64,000 nt of DNA from Paracoccus sphaerophysae (GCF_000763805.1 NZ_JRKS01000006.1:23184-87183), one strand, 5' to 3'; shown: positions 35,245-46,654, counted from the stretch's first letter. The notes: generated by a model from the letters alone, not told the origin. Made by a program: numbers and translations.

Positions 35245-36550
35245 CGACCTCGCTGATCGCTCTGGCCGTCCTGCTGGCGATGGTCTTCGTCCGGGTGCCC
35301 ATCGCCTTTGGCATGGCCATCGTCGGCGGCATCGGCTTTGGCCTGCTGCGCGGGTGGGAGCCCGCCGGCGCCATGGTCGGCAACGCCGTCTTTGAAACCG
35401 GGCTGAACTATTCGCTGTCGGTGGTGCCGCTGTTCATCTTCATGGGCAACATCCTCGCCGGCTCGGGCATCGCCCAGGGGCTGTTTGCCGCCGCCGACCG
35501 CATCTTTGGCCGGATGCGCGGGGGGCTCGCGATGGCGACGGTGCTGTCCTGCGGCGGCTTCTCGGCCGTCTGCGGGTCGTCGCTGGCGACCGCCGCCACG
35601 ATGACCAAGGTCGCCATGCCCTCGATGCGCCGCTTCGGCTATGCCGACAGCCTGTCCACCGGGGCCATCGCCGCCGGCGGCACGCTGGGCATCCTGATCC
35701 CGCCCTCGGTGGTGATGATCGTCTATGGGCTGCTCGTCGAAGGCGAGATCGGCAAGCTGTTCCTGGCCGGCATCATCCCCGGCATTGTCGGCATCCTCGG
35801 CTATCTGCTGGCGGTGATGGTTGCGGTGCGGATGAACCCGTCGCTGGCCCCCGCGGTCGGCGAGCCGCTGCCGCTGTCGCGCAGCGACCTGGTCAGCGTG
35901 GCCGCGGTGCTGGCGCTGTTCGCCTTCATCATGATCGGCATCTATAGCGGGCTGTTCACCCCGATCGAGGCCGCCGGGATGGGCGCCGCGACAGCGATGA
36001 TGATCGCGCTGGTGACCGGGGACTCACCCGCCGCGCCCTGTGGACGGCGCTGGTCGACAGCGCCACCGCCTCGGCGATGATCTTCGCGATCATCATCGGG
36101 GCCGAGATCTTCGGCAACTTCGTGACCTTTGCGGGCCTGCCGGACGCGCTGTCGGACCTGGTCGATCAACTGGGCCTGTCGCCCTGGATGGTGATGGTCG
36201 TCATCGTGCTGATCTACATGGTGCTGGGCTGCTTCCTGGAAAGCCTGTCGATGATCCTGCTGACCGTGCCGGTGTTCTTTCCGCTGGTGTCGGGGATGGA
36301 TTTCGGGCTGGAAATCCTGTCCAGCCCCGAGGCGGTGATGATCTGGTTCGGCATCATCGTGGTGGTGGTGACGGAAATCAGCCTCATCACCCCGCCGATC
36401 GGCATGAACGTGTTCGTGCTGCGCTCGGTGATGCCGGACGTGCCGCTGCGGACGATCTTTCGCGGCGTCTCCTGGTTCTGGGCCTCGGACATCGTGCGGC
36501 TGGCGCTGATCGTGGCCGTGCCGTGGCTGTCGCTGGCGCTGTATTCGTGA
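35241..36550 (+). pseudogene. TRAP transporter large permease (DctM), frameshifted
   Basis: The first 260 codons encode DctM with FIFMGNILAGSGIAQG, SAVCGSSLATAATMTKV and GGTLGILIPPSVVMIVYG. At about 36018-36022 the frame breaks: the remainder (TRRALWTALVDSATASAMIF to the end, including EISLITPPIGMNVFVLRS) is in another frame and stops at 36548-36550. A run of four G lies at the junction, and one added G restores a normal 436-codon gene. True frameshift and homopolymer error are both possible. No periplasmic receptor gene accompanies this pair. Confidence 0.85.
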
Positions 36551-36558
36551 ACCGCGCG

Positions 36559-36582
36559 CGGCCGGCGTTGACGCGCCGGCCG
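36559..36582. terminator. Hairpin between the TRAP and hppD genes
   Basis: CGGCCGGCG and CGCCGGCCG form a perfect 9-bp stem around 6 bases in the 42-base gap between the convergent dctM and hppD genes. Only AATTT follows on the plus strand, so termination strength is uncertain. Confidence 0.6.
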
Positions 36583-36592
36583 CCGCAATTTC

Positions 36593-37684
36593 TCAGGACG
36601 CCCTGAGAACGCCGCGGTCGATCTGGTCCTGCTCGATGCTTTCGAAGAGCGCGCGGAAATTGCCCTCGCCAAAGCCGTCATCGCCCTTGCGCTGGATGAA
36701 TTCGAAGAAGATCGGCCCGATCACCGTCTTCGAGATGATCTGCAGCAGGATGCGCGTCTCGCCGCCATCCACCGCGCCCTCGCCGTCGATCAGGATGCCG
36801 TGGCGGGCCATCGCCTCCAGCGGCTCGTCGTGGCCCACGACGCGGTGTCGCGACATCTCGTAATAGCTCATCAGCGGCTTGGGCATGAATTTCAGCCCCC
36901 GCGCGGCAATCGCGTCGGTGGCCGAATAGATGTCGTCGCAGCCGACGGCGATATGCTGGATGCCCTCGCAGTTATAGCGCTTGAGGTATTCGACGATCTG
37001 CCCGGTCTCGCCCCGGTCCTCGTTGATCGGGATGCGGATGCGGCCGCAGGGCGAGGTCAGGGCGCGGCTGAACAGGCCGGAATACTTGCCCTCGATGTCG
37101 AAGAACCGGATCTGGCGGAAGTTGAACAGCCGGCCGTAGAAGTCGAACCAGGTGTCCATGTTCCCCTTGAACACGTTGTGGGTCAGGTGGTCCAGGTAGT
37201 GGAAGCCCACCCCGGCCGGCTTGGGCGGGGCGACGAAGTCGAAATCGGCATAGGGGTTGGCGCCCGGGCCATACTGGTCGGTGAAATAGATCAGCAAGCC
37301 GCCGATGCCGACGATGGCGGGCCAGTCGACCGTCTTGGCACCCTCGAACGGGGTCGCGCCGTTCCTGACCGCGTGGTCAAAGGCGTGCTGGGCGTCCACC
37401 ACGCGCCAGGCCATCGCCGGGGCGCAGGGGCCGTGTTCCTCGACGAAATCCCGCGCGTGGCTGCCCGGCTCGTGGGTCAGCACATAGGTGATGTCGCCCT
37501 GCTGCCACAACTCGATGGCGCGGGTCTTGTGGCGGGCGGTCAGCGCAAAGCCCATGCGCTGGAACAGTTCCCGGGCGGCGTCGGGGTCGGGGTGGGCAAA
37601 CTCGACGAACTCGAAGCCGTCGGTGCCGGCGGGGTTCTCGGCGGTGATCCGGGCGCGGGGGGCGTCGTGAGGGAAGGATCCCAT
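36593..37684 (-). CDS. hppD: 4-hydroxyphenylpyruvate dioxygenase
   Basis: A 363-residue Fe(II) enzyme converting 4-hydroxyphenylpyruvate to homogentisate, the second step of tyrosine breakdown. The three metal ligands are visible in the C-terminal vicinal-oxygen-chelate domain: His in YLDHLTHNVF, His in GIQHIAVGCDD and Glu in FFEFIQRKGDDGFGEGNF. The latter segment, with its Phe and Gly residues, is typical of HPPD rather than hydroxymandelate synthase. It is intact, with the Lrp-type regulator divergent on the other side of a 131-base spacer. Homogentisate dioxygenase is not in the window. Confidence 0.95.
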   Translation of the reverse strand: MGSFPHDAPRARITAENPAGTDGFEFVEFAHPDPDAARELFQRMGFALTARHKTRAIELWQQGDITYVLTHEPGSHARDFVEEHGPCAPAMAWRVVDAQHAFDHAVRNGATPFEGAKTVDWPAIVGIGGLLIYFTDQYGPGANPYADFDFVAPPKPAGVGFHYLDHLTHNVFKGNMDTWFDFYGRLFNFRQIRFFDIEGKYSGLFSRALTSPCGRIRIPINEDRGETGQIVEYLKRYNCEGIQHIAVGCDDIYSATDAIAARGLKFMPKPLMSYYEMSRHRVVGHDEPLEAMARHGILIDGEGAVDGGETRILLQIISKTVIGPIFFEFIQRKGDDGFGEGNFRALFESIEQDQIDRGVLRAS

Positions 37685-37815
37685 GGGCGGAAGGTTCCTG
37701 CTGGCGTGTGCTGCGACCAAGTGTCGCGTAGGTTGCCAGCGAGATGGGCGTAAAGTTGGCGGTCTTTGCGACTCACTATGCGTGATCCGCGCGCAGTTTG
37801 CGCCTAACATGCGGC

Positions 37816-38271
37816 ATGGACGCAACCGATCTCAAGCTGCTGGCCGCGCTGCAACGCCGCGCCGACATGACCGCGCAGGAGCTGGGCGAGCATCTGAACC
37901 TGTCCCCCAGCCAGGCCGCGCGCCGCCGCGCCCGGCTCGAGGCGCAGGGCGTCATCGCGGGCTATCGCGCGCGGCTGGACCCGGCGCGGCTGGGGCTGGA
38001 CGTGCAGGCCTTCGTCGAGGTCCAGATGACCGCCCACAACGCCGAAAATACCGCCAGTTTCCTGCGGCTGGTCGGCACCCTGCCGCAGGTCGTGGCCTGC
38101 TGGACCCTGACCGGAGACGCCGATTATCTGCTGCGGGTCTGGTGCGACGATCTGCTGGCGCTGAACGCGCTGATCCAGAACCGCCTGCTGCCGCATCCGG
38201 CGGTGGCGCGGGTGCAAAGCCAGATCGTCATGGACCAGCCCAAGGCCGATGCCGGCCTGCCGCTGGGCTGA
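37816..38271 (+). CDS. Lrp/AsnC family transcriptional regulator
   Basis: A 151-residue regulator: an N-terminal helix-turn-helix (DLKLLAALQRRADMTAQELGEHLNLSPSQ region) and a C-terminal RAM domain with CWTLTGDADYLLRVWC. It is divergent from hppD, the usual sign that it controls that gene in response to an amino acid, here probably tyrosine or phenylalanine. ATG 37816 gives MDATDLKLLAAL; an earlier in-frame ATG at 37798 only adds 6 residues. Confidence 0.93.
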   Translation: MDATDLKLLAALQRRADMTAQELGEHLNLSPSQAARRRARLEAQGVIAGYRARLDPARLGLDVQAFVEVQMTAHNAENTASFLRLVGTLPQVVACWTLTGDADYLLRVWCDDLLALNALIQNRLLPHPAVARVQSQIVMDQPKADAGLPLG

Positions 38272-38283
38272 AACGCCAAATGA

Positions 38284-38310
38284 AAAAAGGGACGCTCGCG
38301 CGCCCCTTTT
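38284..38310. terminator. Intrinsic terminator between the lrp and FYDLN genes
   Basis: AAAAGGGACGC and GCGCCCCTTTT pair over 11 bp with one mismatch around TCGC-type loop bases, with A and T at the ends. It sits between convergent genes and can serve both. Confidence 0.8.
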
Positions 38311-38332
38311 CGTCAGGCCGGTCTGGGCTGGA

Positions 38333-38653
38333 TCAGTCCTCGTCGGACTCGGGCACGTCGGCGATCTCGTCCAGCGAGACGTCTCCATCGTCGTCGTCGT
38401 CATCCAGCAGATCGTCGTCCAGATCGCCGGAATCGTTGCCGTCATCCAGATCGTCCTCGATCACCTCGTCATCGGCGGTGTCGCGGTTCGCCGCCTTTTC
38501 GGCGATCAGCGAGCGTGACCGCGCGGTCGCGAGGCTTTCGGCCGAGAATTCGGTCCCGCAGGCGGGGCAGGTCATCGGGTCGTTGCGGAGATCATAGAAA
38601 CGCGCGGCGCAGACGGGGCAAAGGCGCTTGGTGCCCCATTCCTCTTTGGGCAT
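38333..38653 (-). CDS. FYDLN acid domain protein (TIGR02300 type)
   Basis: A 106-residue protein. The N-terminal half holds a zinc ribbon with two Cys pairs (CPVCAARFYDL and CPACGTEF) and the family hallmark FYDL; the C-terminal half is extremely acidic, with runs of Asp from about residue 65 on. Proteins of this family occur throughout alphaproteobacteria as single copies; their function is unknown. The acid tail might contact basic proteins or RNA polymerase. ATG 38651-38653 (MPKEEWGTKR) is the conserved start. Confidence 0.93.
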   Translation of the reverse strand: MPKEEWGTKRLCPVCAARFYDLRNDPMTCPACGTEFSAESLATARSRSLIAEKAANRDTADDEVIEDDLDDGNDSGDLDDDLLDDDDDDGDVSLDEIADVPESDED

Positions 38654-38749
38654 GGTGTTCTCTTTTCGCCAAAGGTCAGGTAAATCCGGGTTCCCCTGCC
38701 ATAGGGTGCCGGGGGTGTCAAAGGCTTTCGCCGGGATGGGCGGGACGGG

Positions 38750-39454
38750 GTGTCGGGACAGCTGATTCTTGACGACGGAACGACGGTCACGCTGCGGCGC
38801 ACGGCGCGCGCGCGGCGCATGACGCTGCGGGTGTCGGGGCGCGACGGGGCAGTGACCCTGACCCTGCCGCCGCGCCTGCCCGAGGCCGAGGCGCGGGCCT
38901 TTCTCAGCGAACGCAGCGCGTGGCTCAAGCGCGCCATGCAGGGGGTCGTCCCCGCGGCGGCGGTCGAATTCGGCGCCGCGCTGCCGGTCGAGGGCAGGGC
39001 CTTGGTCCTTACCCCCGCGCCGGTGCGGCGCCCTCAGATCGACGGCGAGGCGCTGCTGCTGCCCGCGACCCGGCCGGCGGCGGCGACGGCGGCTGCCTTC
39101 CTGCGCGCGCTGGCGCAGGGGCGGTTGACCCATGCAAGCGACCGCCACGCCGCCACGCTGGGGCTGTCCTTTCGCGCGATCGCGCTGCGCGACACCCGGT
39201 CGCGCTGGGGCAGCTGCACGCATGACGGGCGGCTGATGTACAGCTGGCGGCTGGCGATGGCGCCGCCGCCGGTGCTCGACTACGTCGCGGCGCACGAGGT
39301 TGCGCATCTGGCCCACATGGACCATTCGGCGCAGTTCTGGCGCGCCGTGGCGGGGCTGTGCCCGGATTATCCGCAGCATCGCGGCTGGCTGCGCCAGCAT
39401 GGCGGGGCGCTGCACCGATGGCAGTTCCGCGCCGATTCGCCACGCGGAAATTGA
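38750..39454 (+). CDS. YgjP-like zinc metallopeptidase domain protein (DUF45, SprT-like)
   Basis: A 234-residue predicted metal-dependent hydrolase. The zinc motif H-E-x-x-H is present as AAHEVAHLAHMDHSAQFW, preceded by RDTRSRWGSCT, both diagnostic of the family. It lacks a signal peptide and is likely cytoplasmic. The start is GTG 38750-38752. It lies divergent from the FYDLN gene, with a 96-base spacer, and 31 bases ahead of a GntR regulator on the same strand. The substrate is unknown. Confidence 0.9.
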   Translation: MSGQLILDDGTTVTLRRTARARRMTLRVSGRDGAVTLTLPPRLPEAEARAFLSERSAWLKRAMQGVVPAAAVEFGAALPVEGRALVLTPAPVRRPQIDGEALLLPATRPAAATAAAFLRALAQGRLTHASDRHAATLGLSFRAIALRDTRSRWGSCTHDGRLMYSWRLAMAPPPVLDYVAAHEVAHLAHMDHSAQFWRAVAGLCPDYPQHRGWLRQHGGALHRWQFRADSPRGN

Positions 39455-39485
39455 CAGCGCCGGCGTTTGTGATCACAGGTCGGTC

Positions 39486-40148
39486 ATGGCCGCGCACCCC
39501 GCCCAGACCGTCCAGCCCGCCGCGCATGAGCGGCTGTACCGCACGCTGCGGACCCGCATCATGCTGGGCGAGCTGCCGCCGGGCAAGCCGCTGACCCTGC
39601 GCGGCATCGCCGCCGACCACCGGGTCAGCATGACGCCCGCGCGCGAAACCGTGCGCCGGCTGGTCGCCGAAGGGGCGCTGACGCTGTCGGCCTCGGGCCG
39701 GGTCGCCACGCCGGAACTGTCGGTCGAGCGCATCGAGGAGCTGGCCGCCCTGCGCGCCCTGATCGAGCCGGAACTCGCCGCCCGCGCCCTGCCGCGGGCG
39801 CATTTCGCGCTGATCGACCGGCTGGCGGCGATCAACGCGGCGATCGGGGATGCGGCGCAGAACCACGATGCGGTGGGCTATATCCGCAGCAACCTGGAAT
39901 TTCACCGCACCCTCTATCTGCGCGCTCAGGCCCCGGCGATGCTGGCGATGCTGGAAACGATCTGGCTGCAGCTGGGGCCGACGATGCGCGCCGTCTATCA
40001 GCGGATGCGCCGCAACGAGGCGCCGCGCCACCACCGCATGATCCTCGCGGCCCTCCGGGCCGGCGACGAACCGGCGCTGCGGCTCGCGGTCAGGACCGAC
40101 GTCACCCAGGGCCTGCGGCACCTGCTGCCGGTCCCCGAAGGACGCTGA
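39486..40148 (+). CDS. GntR family regulator with FCD domain
   Basis: A 220-residue regulator: N-terminal winged helix (ERLYRTLRTRIMLGELPPGK and RGIAADHRVSMTPARETVRRL) and a C-terminal all-helical FCD domain whose metal/ligand His residues appear in SNLEFHRTLY and RHHRMILAALRAGD. FadR/VanR-type regulators sense organic acids or acyl compounds. No obvious structural target is adjacent, so its regulon lies elsewhere. It follows the YgjP-like gene at 31 bases and may be co-transcribed. Confidence 0.92.
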   Translation: MAAHPAQTVQPAAHERLYRTLRTRIMLGELPPGKPLTLRGIAADHRVSMTPARETVRRLVAEGALTLSASGRVATPELSVERIEELAALRALIEPELAARALPRAHFALIDRLAAINAAIGDAAQNHDAVGYIRSNLEFHRTLYLRAQAPAMLAMLETIWLQLGPTMRAVYQRMRRNEAPRHHRMILAALRAGDEPALRLAVRTDVTQGLRHLLPVPEGR

Positions 40149-40150
40149 GC

Positions 40151-40190
40151 GGATCCCGGGGTCCGGGGCAGAGCCCCGGCTTGGGGCGCG
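40151..40190. repeat. Dispersed GC-rich palindromic repeat, copy 1
   Basis: CCGGGGC (40163-40169) and GCCCCGG (40173-40179) form a hairpin next to GGATCCCGGGG. On the opposite strand it reads hairpin, then GACCCCGGGATCC, which matches the element at 62691-62728. It lies between convergent genes (gntR and hom) and may also end transcription. Confidence 0.6.
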
Positions 40191-40219
40191 TCCGCGGAAG
40201 CGCCCCGCCTACGCCCGGC

Positions 40220-41515
40220 TCAGACTTCCTCGATCCGCAGCTCGACCGGCTCGCCGGTGATGACGCCGGTCCTGGGCAGCACCTCCATCGCATGCTCGAT
40301 TGCCTCGGGCGTGGTCTTGTGGGTCACGATCAGCACCGGCGCTTCGCCCGACTCGTGGCCATACTGGCGCATCCGGTCGATCGAGATTCCGCCATCGCCC
40401 AGCACCGTCGCCACCTTGGCCAGCGCGCCGGGCTTGTCGGCCAGCGTCAGGCGCAGGTAGTAGGCGGCCGGCACCGCGGTCCGGGCCGGCTGGGGCGAGG
40501 CGAGCCCCGCGGCCGGCTGGCCAAAGACCGGCATCCGGACGCCGCGGGCGATCTCGATGATGTCGGACAGGACCGCGCTGGCGGTCGGGCCCTCGCCGGC
40601 GCCCGCGCCGCGCAGGACGATCTGGCCCACGGCGTCGCCCTCGATCACCACCATGTTGGTGCCGCCCTCGAGCTGGCCCAGCGGGCTGTCGGCGGGCACG
40701 AGGCAGGGCGACATCCGCTGTTCCAGCCCGCGCGCGGTCATCTGCGCCACGCCCAACAGCTTGATGCGATAGCCCATGTCGGCGGCGCGGTTGATGTCGT
40801 CGATCGAGACCCGCTCGATCCCCTCGATTTCCACGCCGTCAAAGGCGACGCGGGTGCCGAAGGCGATGGAGGACAGGATCGCCAGCTTGTGGCTGGCGTC
40901 GATGCCGCCCACGTCCAGCGTCGGATCGGCTTCGAGATAGCCCAGCTGGCGGGCTTCCTCGAACACCGTTTCATAGGGCAGGCCGGCCGACTGCATCCGG
41001 GTCAGGATATAGTTGCAGGTGCCGTTCATCACCCCCATCACCCGCCTGATGCGGTTCCCGGCAAGGCTTTCGGTCATCGTCTTGATGACCGGGATGCCGC
41101 CCGCGACGGCGGCCTCGAAGCGGATCACCCGGCCGGCGGCCTCGGCCCGTTCGGCCAGCGCCTGGCCGTGGATTGCCAGCAGCGCCTTGTTGGCCGTCAC
41201 CACGTCCTTGCCGTTGTCGAGCGCCAGTTCCATCGTGTCCTTGGCGATGCCCTCGTCGCCGCCGATCAGTTCGACCACCACGTCCACGTCCTCGCGGGTG
41301 GCGAGGTCGGTCGCGCGGTCCACCCAGTCATAGCCCGACAGGTCGGCATCCCGGTTGCGCTGGCGGTCGCGGGCGCAGATCGCGGTGATCTGGACCGGAC
41401 GCCCGGCGCGCGCGGCCAGCAGGTCGGCATGGGCCTGGATGATCTTGACGACGCCGATGCCGACGGTGCCGAGACCGGCGATGCCAAGGCGCAGCGGCGT
41501 GGAAGGGGCGGACAT
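40220..41515 (-). CDS. hom: Homoserine dehydrogenase
   Basis: A 431-residue enzyme of the threonine/methionine branch: aspartate semialdehyde to homoserine with NAD(P)H. The order is an N-terminal Rossmann domain (GIAGLGTVGIGVVKII), the catalytic domain with GVMNGTCNYILTRM and the conserved EADPTLDVGGIDASHKLAIL, and a C-terminal ACT domain (YYLRLTLADKPGALAKVATV) for feedback control. It is a monofunctional form of normal length with no fused aspartokinase. It is monocistronic as far as can be seen. Confidence 0.96.
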   Translation of the reverse strand: MSAPSTPLRLGIAGLGTVGIGVVKIIQAHADLLAARAGRPVQITAICARDRQRNRDADLSGYDWVDRATDLATREDVDVVVELIGGDEGIAKDTMELALDNGKDVVTANKALLAIHGQALAERAEAAGRVIRFEAAVAGGIPVIKTMTESLAGNRIRRVMGVMNGTCNYILTRMQSAGLPYETVFEEARQLGYLEADPTLDVGGIDASHKLAILSSIAFGTRVAFDGVEIEGIERVSIDDINRAADMGYRIKLLGVAQMTARGLEQRMSPCLVPADSPLGQLEGGTNMVVIEGDAVGQIVLRGAGAGEGPTASAVLSDIIEIARGVRMPVFGQPAAGLASPQPARTAVPAAYYLRLTLADKPGALAKVATVLGDGGISIDRMRQYGHESGEAPVLIVTHKTTPEAIEHAMEVLPRTGVITGEPVELRIEEV

Positions 41516-41586
41516 GAGACGGCCTCGCTGTAGGTTCGGGCGGTGTTAGCGCGGCGCGAGGGGGATTGGCAACGGCGCCGGGCGCG

Positions 41587-42039
41587 CTAGAGCCAGCGGC
41601 GCGTGCGGGCCGCCCAGCGGGCAAAGCCGGCGGGATCGCGGGCCCGCAGCCACGCCTCCTCGCGGCGGATGAAGCGGCGGGTGATGGCGAGGACGAAGCC
41701 CGGCACCAGGACCAGCGCCGCCAGCGGCTGCCAGATCAGACACAGCCCCAGCAGGATCACCGCGTCGGCCAGATAGATCGGGTTGCGCGACCAGCGAAAG
41801 ACGCCGTGGGTGACCAGAGCGGTCGGCTCGCGCGTCGGGTCCACGGTGGCGCCGGCCCGCATCATGGTCAGCGCCGCCGCCGCCATCAGCGCCAGCCCCA
41901 GCAGGACCAGCGCCCCGCCGGCGCGCGGCCAGGTCGCCATCGGCCACAGGCGCCCCGCGATCCAGGCCGCCAAGGCGAACAGCCCGAGCCAGCTGGGCGG
42001 CCATGACAGTGGGTCGATGCGGCGGGGCAGGTCGGTCAT
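41587..42039 (-). CDS. Isoprenylcysteine carboxyl methyltransferase-like membrane protein
   Basis: A 150-residue protein with four hydrophobic segments and the PEMT/ICMT-like signature: VTHGVFRWSRNPIYLADAV followed after two helices by RRFIRREEAWL. Bacterial members are predicted S-adenosylmethionine-dependent methyltransferases in the inner membrane; substrates are unknown. It begins 12 bases after the stop of the 42052 gene and is the last of a likely three-gene operon with that gene and the glycosyltransferase. Confidence 0.87.
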   Translation of the reverse strand: MTDLPRRIDPLSWPPSWLGLFALAAWIAGRLWPMATWPRAGGALVLLGLALMAAAALTMMRAGATVDPTREPTALVTHGVFRWSRNPIYLADAVILLGLCLIWQPLAALVLVPGFVLAITRRFIRREEAWLRARDPAGFARWAARTRRWL

Positions 42040-42051
42040 CCAGGACCCATC

Positions 42052-42564
42052 TCACTCTGCCACGCCGTTGCCGTCATCGTCGAGCGACTCGATGATCCGG
42101 CGGGCGCGGTTGGCGGCATCCAGAGTCATGGCGCGGATCGCGGCCAGGTCGGTTTCGTCCATCGTGCGGTCATGCACCTCGCCGCGGGTGTTGACGAAAA
42201 GCGGCTTCCACACCGTCCCCTCGGGTTGCCAGGTGGCGTGGCACAGCAGGTTGCGCCAGGTCTTGATCTCGTCCAGGTCGGCCGACAGGTCCGGATCGCC
42301 CCGGCCCTCGCGGAGCAGCGTCCGGTCCAGCCGGTCGATGAGCGTGCCGAGAGAATCGGCCGCGACGTGGTCCATCCGCCGCAGCCATTGCCGAAAGTCG
42401 TGTTCGCGGATCGCCCCCGACAGCCGGTCGCGGTCCAGCGCGAAGATGGCGCGTTTCAGCATGTCCTCGAGATGCCCGAAGCTGGCAATGGTCAGCCCCA
42501 GCTGCGCGGCCAGCGGCGGGGGCAGTTCGTGCCACGGGGCGGGATCGCCGTCTATTCTCGCCAT
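42052..42564 (-). CDS. Hypothetical protein, helical
   Basis: A 170-residue soluble protein, mainly helical by composition. The central part FGHLEDMLKRAIFALDRDRL and a stretch with RNLLCHATWQPEG recall conserved HEPN-like or abortive-infection-related helical folds (R-x4-6-H), but the match is too weak to name it. Its start overlaps the end of the glycosyltransferase gene by 13 bases, so the two are co-translated. ATG 42562-42564. Confidence 0.75.
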   Translation of the reverse strand: MARIDGDPAPWHELPPPLAAQLGLTIASFGHLEDMLKRAIFALDRDRLSGAIREHDFRQWLRRMDHVAADSLGTLIDRLDRTLLREGRGDPDLSADLDEIKTWRNLLCHATWQPEGTVWKPLFVNTRGEVHDRTMDETDLAAIRAMTLDAANRARRIIESLDDDGNGVAE

Positions 42565-43370
42565 AGCCGGGCGACCCAGTCGGTGGGTTTCAGATAGTGG
42601 CGCAGGTGCCGCGACAGCCCCTCGCGCCGCCGCCCGTCGAAGGCGGCGCGCAGGTGGTCGGCGGGGGCGCGGGGGGTGTCCTCCTCGCTCCACCGTCCGG
42701 CGATGGCGTCGGGGGGGTTGAGGCTGCCGGCAAAGATCACGATGCGCGCGCCCGCAGGAATCCGCGGCGCCTGCCAGTAGCGCAGCGGCCAGGCGGGCAC
42801 GCAATGGCTGCGGAAATGCACGACCCAGCCCTTGGGCCAGAACCTGACCCCGCCCGGCGCGCGGCGGGTGACGAAGCGCTGCTCGAACCGGTATTCGTCG
42901 GCGATGGCCTGCGGATCGGCGCGGAAGATGTCCTGCAGCGGCGCGAGCTTGCCGACGCGCATCCGGTAGACCGAGGTCTGCCCCAGCTTCTCGAACGGCT
43001 TGACCGACTGGGGGTTGGTGGCCAGCACCGTGTCGTCCGGGTCGCCGAAGGTGAAGAAATCGTCCAGATTGCCGACGATCACCACGTCGAGGTCGAGAAA
43101 CAGCACCGTCCCGGTGATATCGCCCAGATCCCCCCACAGCCGCGACTTGGGCCATTTCCCCAGCGTGTTCGTGGGCGCGGTGTAGTCGAAGTCGGGCAGC
43201 GGCCGCACGGCGATGTCTGGATGAAGCCCCGCGCCGTCGTCGGTGAAACAGACCAGCCGGAACGGCGGCGTGATGTTGCGCGCGATCATCCCCCGCAGGC
43301 GGTTGACGTATTCGGGCCCGAACTTGGTGCCCCATTTGATGCAGATGATCTGTTTGGCGTCCGCGGTCAT
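42552..43370 (-). CDS. Predicted glycosyltransferase with DxD motif
   Basis: A 272-residue protein with a GT-A type architecture: N-terminal nucleotide-sugar strand (AKQIICIKWGTKFGPEYVNR), FRLVCFTDD and the metal motif FLDLDVVIVGNLDDFF (Asp93 and Asp95), as in family 8-like enzymes. There is no signal peptide. The donor and acceptor are unknown; as it is far from the GDP-sugar operon, no link is claimed. The ATG at 43368-43370 gives MTADAKQIICIKW; an earlier in-frame start would add a low-complexity His/Pro stretch. Confidence 0.82.
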   Translation of the reverse strand: MTADAKQIICIKWGTKFGPEYVNRLRGMIARNITPPFRLVCFTDDGAGLHPDIAVRPLPDFDYTAPTNTLGKWPKSRLWGDLGDITGTVLFLDLDVVIVGNLDDFFTFGDPDDTVLATNPQSVKPFEKLGQTSVYRMRVGKLAPLQDIFRADPQAIADEYRFEQRFVTRRAPGGVRFWPKGWVVHFRSHCVPAWPLRYWQAPRIPAGARIVIFAGSLNPPDAIAGRWSEEDTPRAPADHLRAAFDGRRREGLSRHLRHYLKPTDWVARLWRE

Positions 43371-43442
43371 GGGCGGAGTGGTGGCATGGGGTGGGGGAAG
43401 GGGCAAGGTGGTGGCCGCGTGGCGGCCCAGTCGTTCGTTCAA

Positions 43443-43918
43443 TCAGGAGGTGCTGGTTTTCGGAGCGGTACGATGCCGGACGAACAGAAACAGCGCCGCA
43501 CCCCAGATTAGAAGCTCGAACATGAAGGTCCAGTGCAGCAGATAATTGGCAATCCAGTGGCCGTGGCGGGCCGGCACCGTGACAAGGCTGAAGAAGCGGT
43601 CCGTTACCGGCCATCCCCAAAGGATGTCTCCGCCGATGCTGTCCAGGATCAGATGCAGGGCCACGCCGGCCAGGAACGCGGCCGCGAGGCGGCGAAACGC
43701 CGGCGGTAACGCAAGGGATGCCACGCCGATCGCAAGCCAGACCGCCGGGATGTGGGTCCAGTAGCGGTGATGATGAACCTGTCCGTGATCCAGCAGGTGA
43801 AATCGGATCATGTCGAGGTCGGGCGTGACCGCACCGACCACCGCCGCGGCCAGCAACGAACCGCGCCACCCAGCAGCGCGGCCGAGAACATAGCCCGAGG
43901 GAAGGTGCGCCGTCAGCA

Positions 43919-43919
<1 letters not shown>
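43443..43919 (-). CDS. YdjM-like inner-membrane predicted metal-dependent hydrolase
   Basis: A 158-residue membrane protein of the LexA-regulated YdjM/DUF457 group. Conserved metal-binding residues appear as LTAHLPSGY, GAVTPDLDMIRFHLLDHG, HHHRYWTH and HLILDSIGG; four hydrophobic stretches flank them. Its ATG shares one base with the methylmalonyl-CoA mutase stop (TGATG), so it is the last gene of the propionate operon by position, though it has no known part in that pathway. A GTG directly before the ATG is an alternative start. Confidence 0.85.
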
Positions 43920-46054
<2,135 letters not shown>

Positions 46055-46099
46055 GGCTGGGTCCTTTCCGATGCGACCACGGTCGCTATATTCCGATGC

Positions 46100-46651
46100 A
46101 TGAACAGGTTTCTGGTGACAGGCGCGGCGGTCGTGCTGGCGATGGTGGCGGGGCAGGCGGCGGCGATGGGCGGATCGGCTCCGCCGCCCGCGCCCGTGCA
46201 GGTCGAGCGCGCCGCCCCGGCCCGGCCGGGGCACGAGGGCGCCGCCGGTGCGCCGACGGTGGTGCGGCGCGACACGCCGGCCACGCATCTGGAATACCTG
46301 CTGGCGACCGAGGTCACGCCCGAGGAATTGCTGTTCCGCCGACGCGCGGTGGTGGTCTTTGCCGATACCCCGGCCGATCCCGCCTTCACCGCGCAGATGG
46401 TGGCGCTGGAAACCCAGGCCGGGCCGCTGATCGACCGCGACGTGGTGGTGATCGCCGACAGCGACCCGGCCGACGCCAGCATCTGGCGGCAGCGGCTGAA
46501 ACCCAACGGGTTCTCGCTGATCGTGATCGACAAGGACGGCCAGGTGAAACAGCGCAAGCCCAGCCCCTGGGACGTGCGCGAGATCGTCCGCGCCATCGAC
46601 AAGTTCCCGTTGCGCCGGCAAGAGACCGGGCGCATGGGTGTTGCGCCCTGA
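46100..46651 (+). CDS. Exported DUF4174 domain-containing protein
   Basis: A 183-residue secreted protein: signal peptide ([20 protein letters not shown], cleavage near AAAMGG), a Pro/Ala-rich linker and a DUF4174 domain, a thioredoxin-like fold without the CxxC pair ([50 protein letters not shown]). It is divergent from the mutase gene; the 45-base spacer must hold both start regions. Its function is unknown. Its stop codon is immediately followed by the promoter of the 24-codon frame. Confidence 0.88.
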   Translation: MNRFLVTGAAVVLAMVAGQAAAMGGSAPPPAPVQVERAAPARPGHEGAAGAPTVVRRDTPATHLEYLLATEVTPEELLFRRRAVVVFADTPADPAFTAQMVALETQAGPLIDRDVVVIADSDPADASIWRQRLKPNGFSLIVIDKDGQVKQRKPSPWDVREIVRAIDKFPLRRQETGRMGVAP

Positions 46652-46654
46652 GGA

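Noticed and set aside
33905..36550. Programmed frameshifting or a functional fusion to explain the fah-dctQ-dctM anomalies
   Set aside because: There is no slippery heptamer at the breaks, about 130 residues of fah are absent and the second break sits in a plain G4 run, so deletion plus mutation or sequencing error is simpler.
36593..37684. 4-hydroxymandelate synthase instead of HPPD
   Set aside because: The C-terminal segment, the neighbouring Lrp regulator and the nearby fah remnant fit tyrosine catabolism; no glycopeptide-type genes are present.
37683..38597. Plus-strand frame with a long Ser-rich end opposite the FYDLN gene
   Set aside because: The Ser run is only the complement of the Asp-rich tail; the FYDLN zinc-ribbon protein on the minus strand is a known family.
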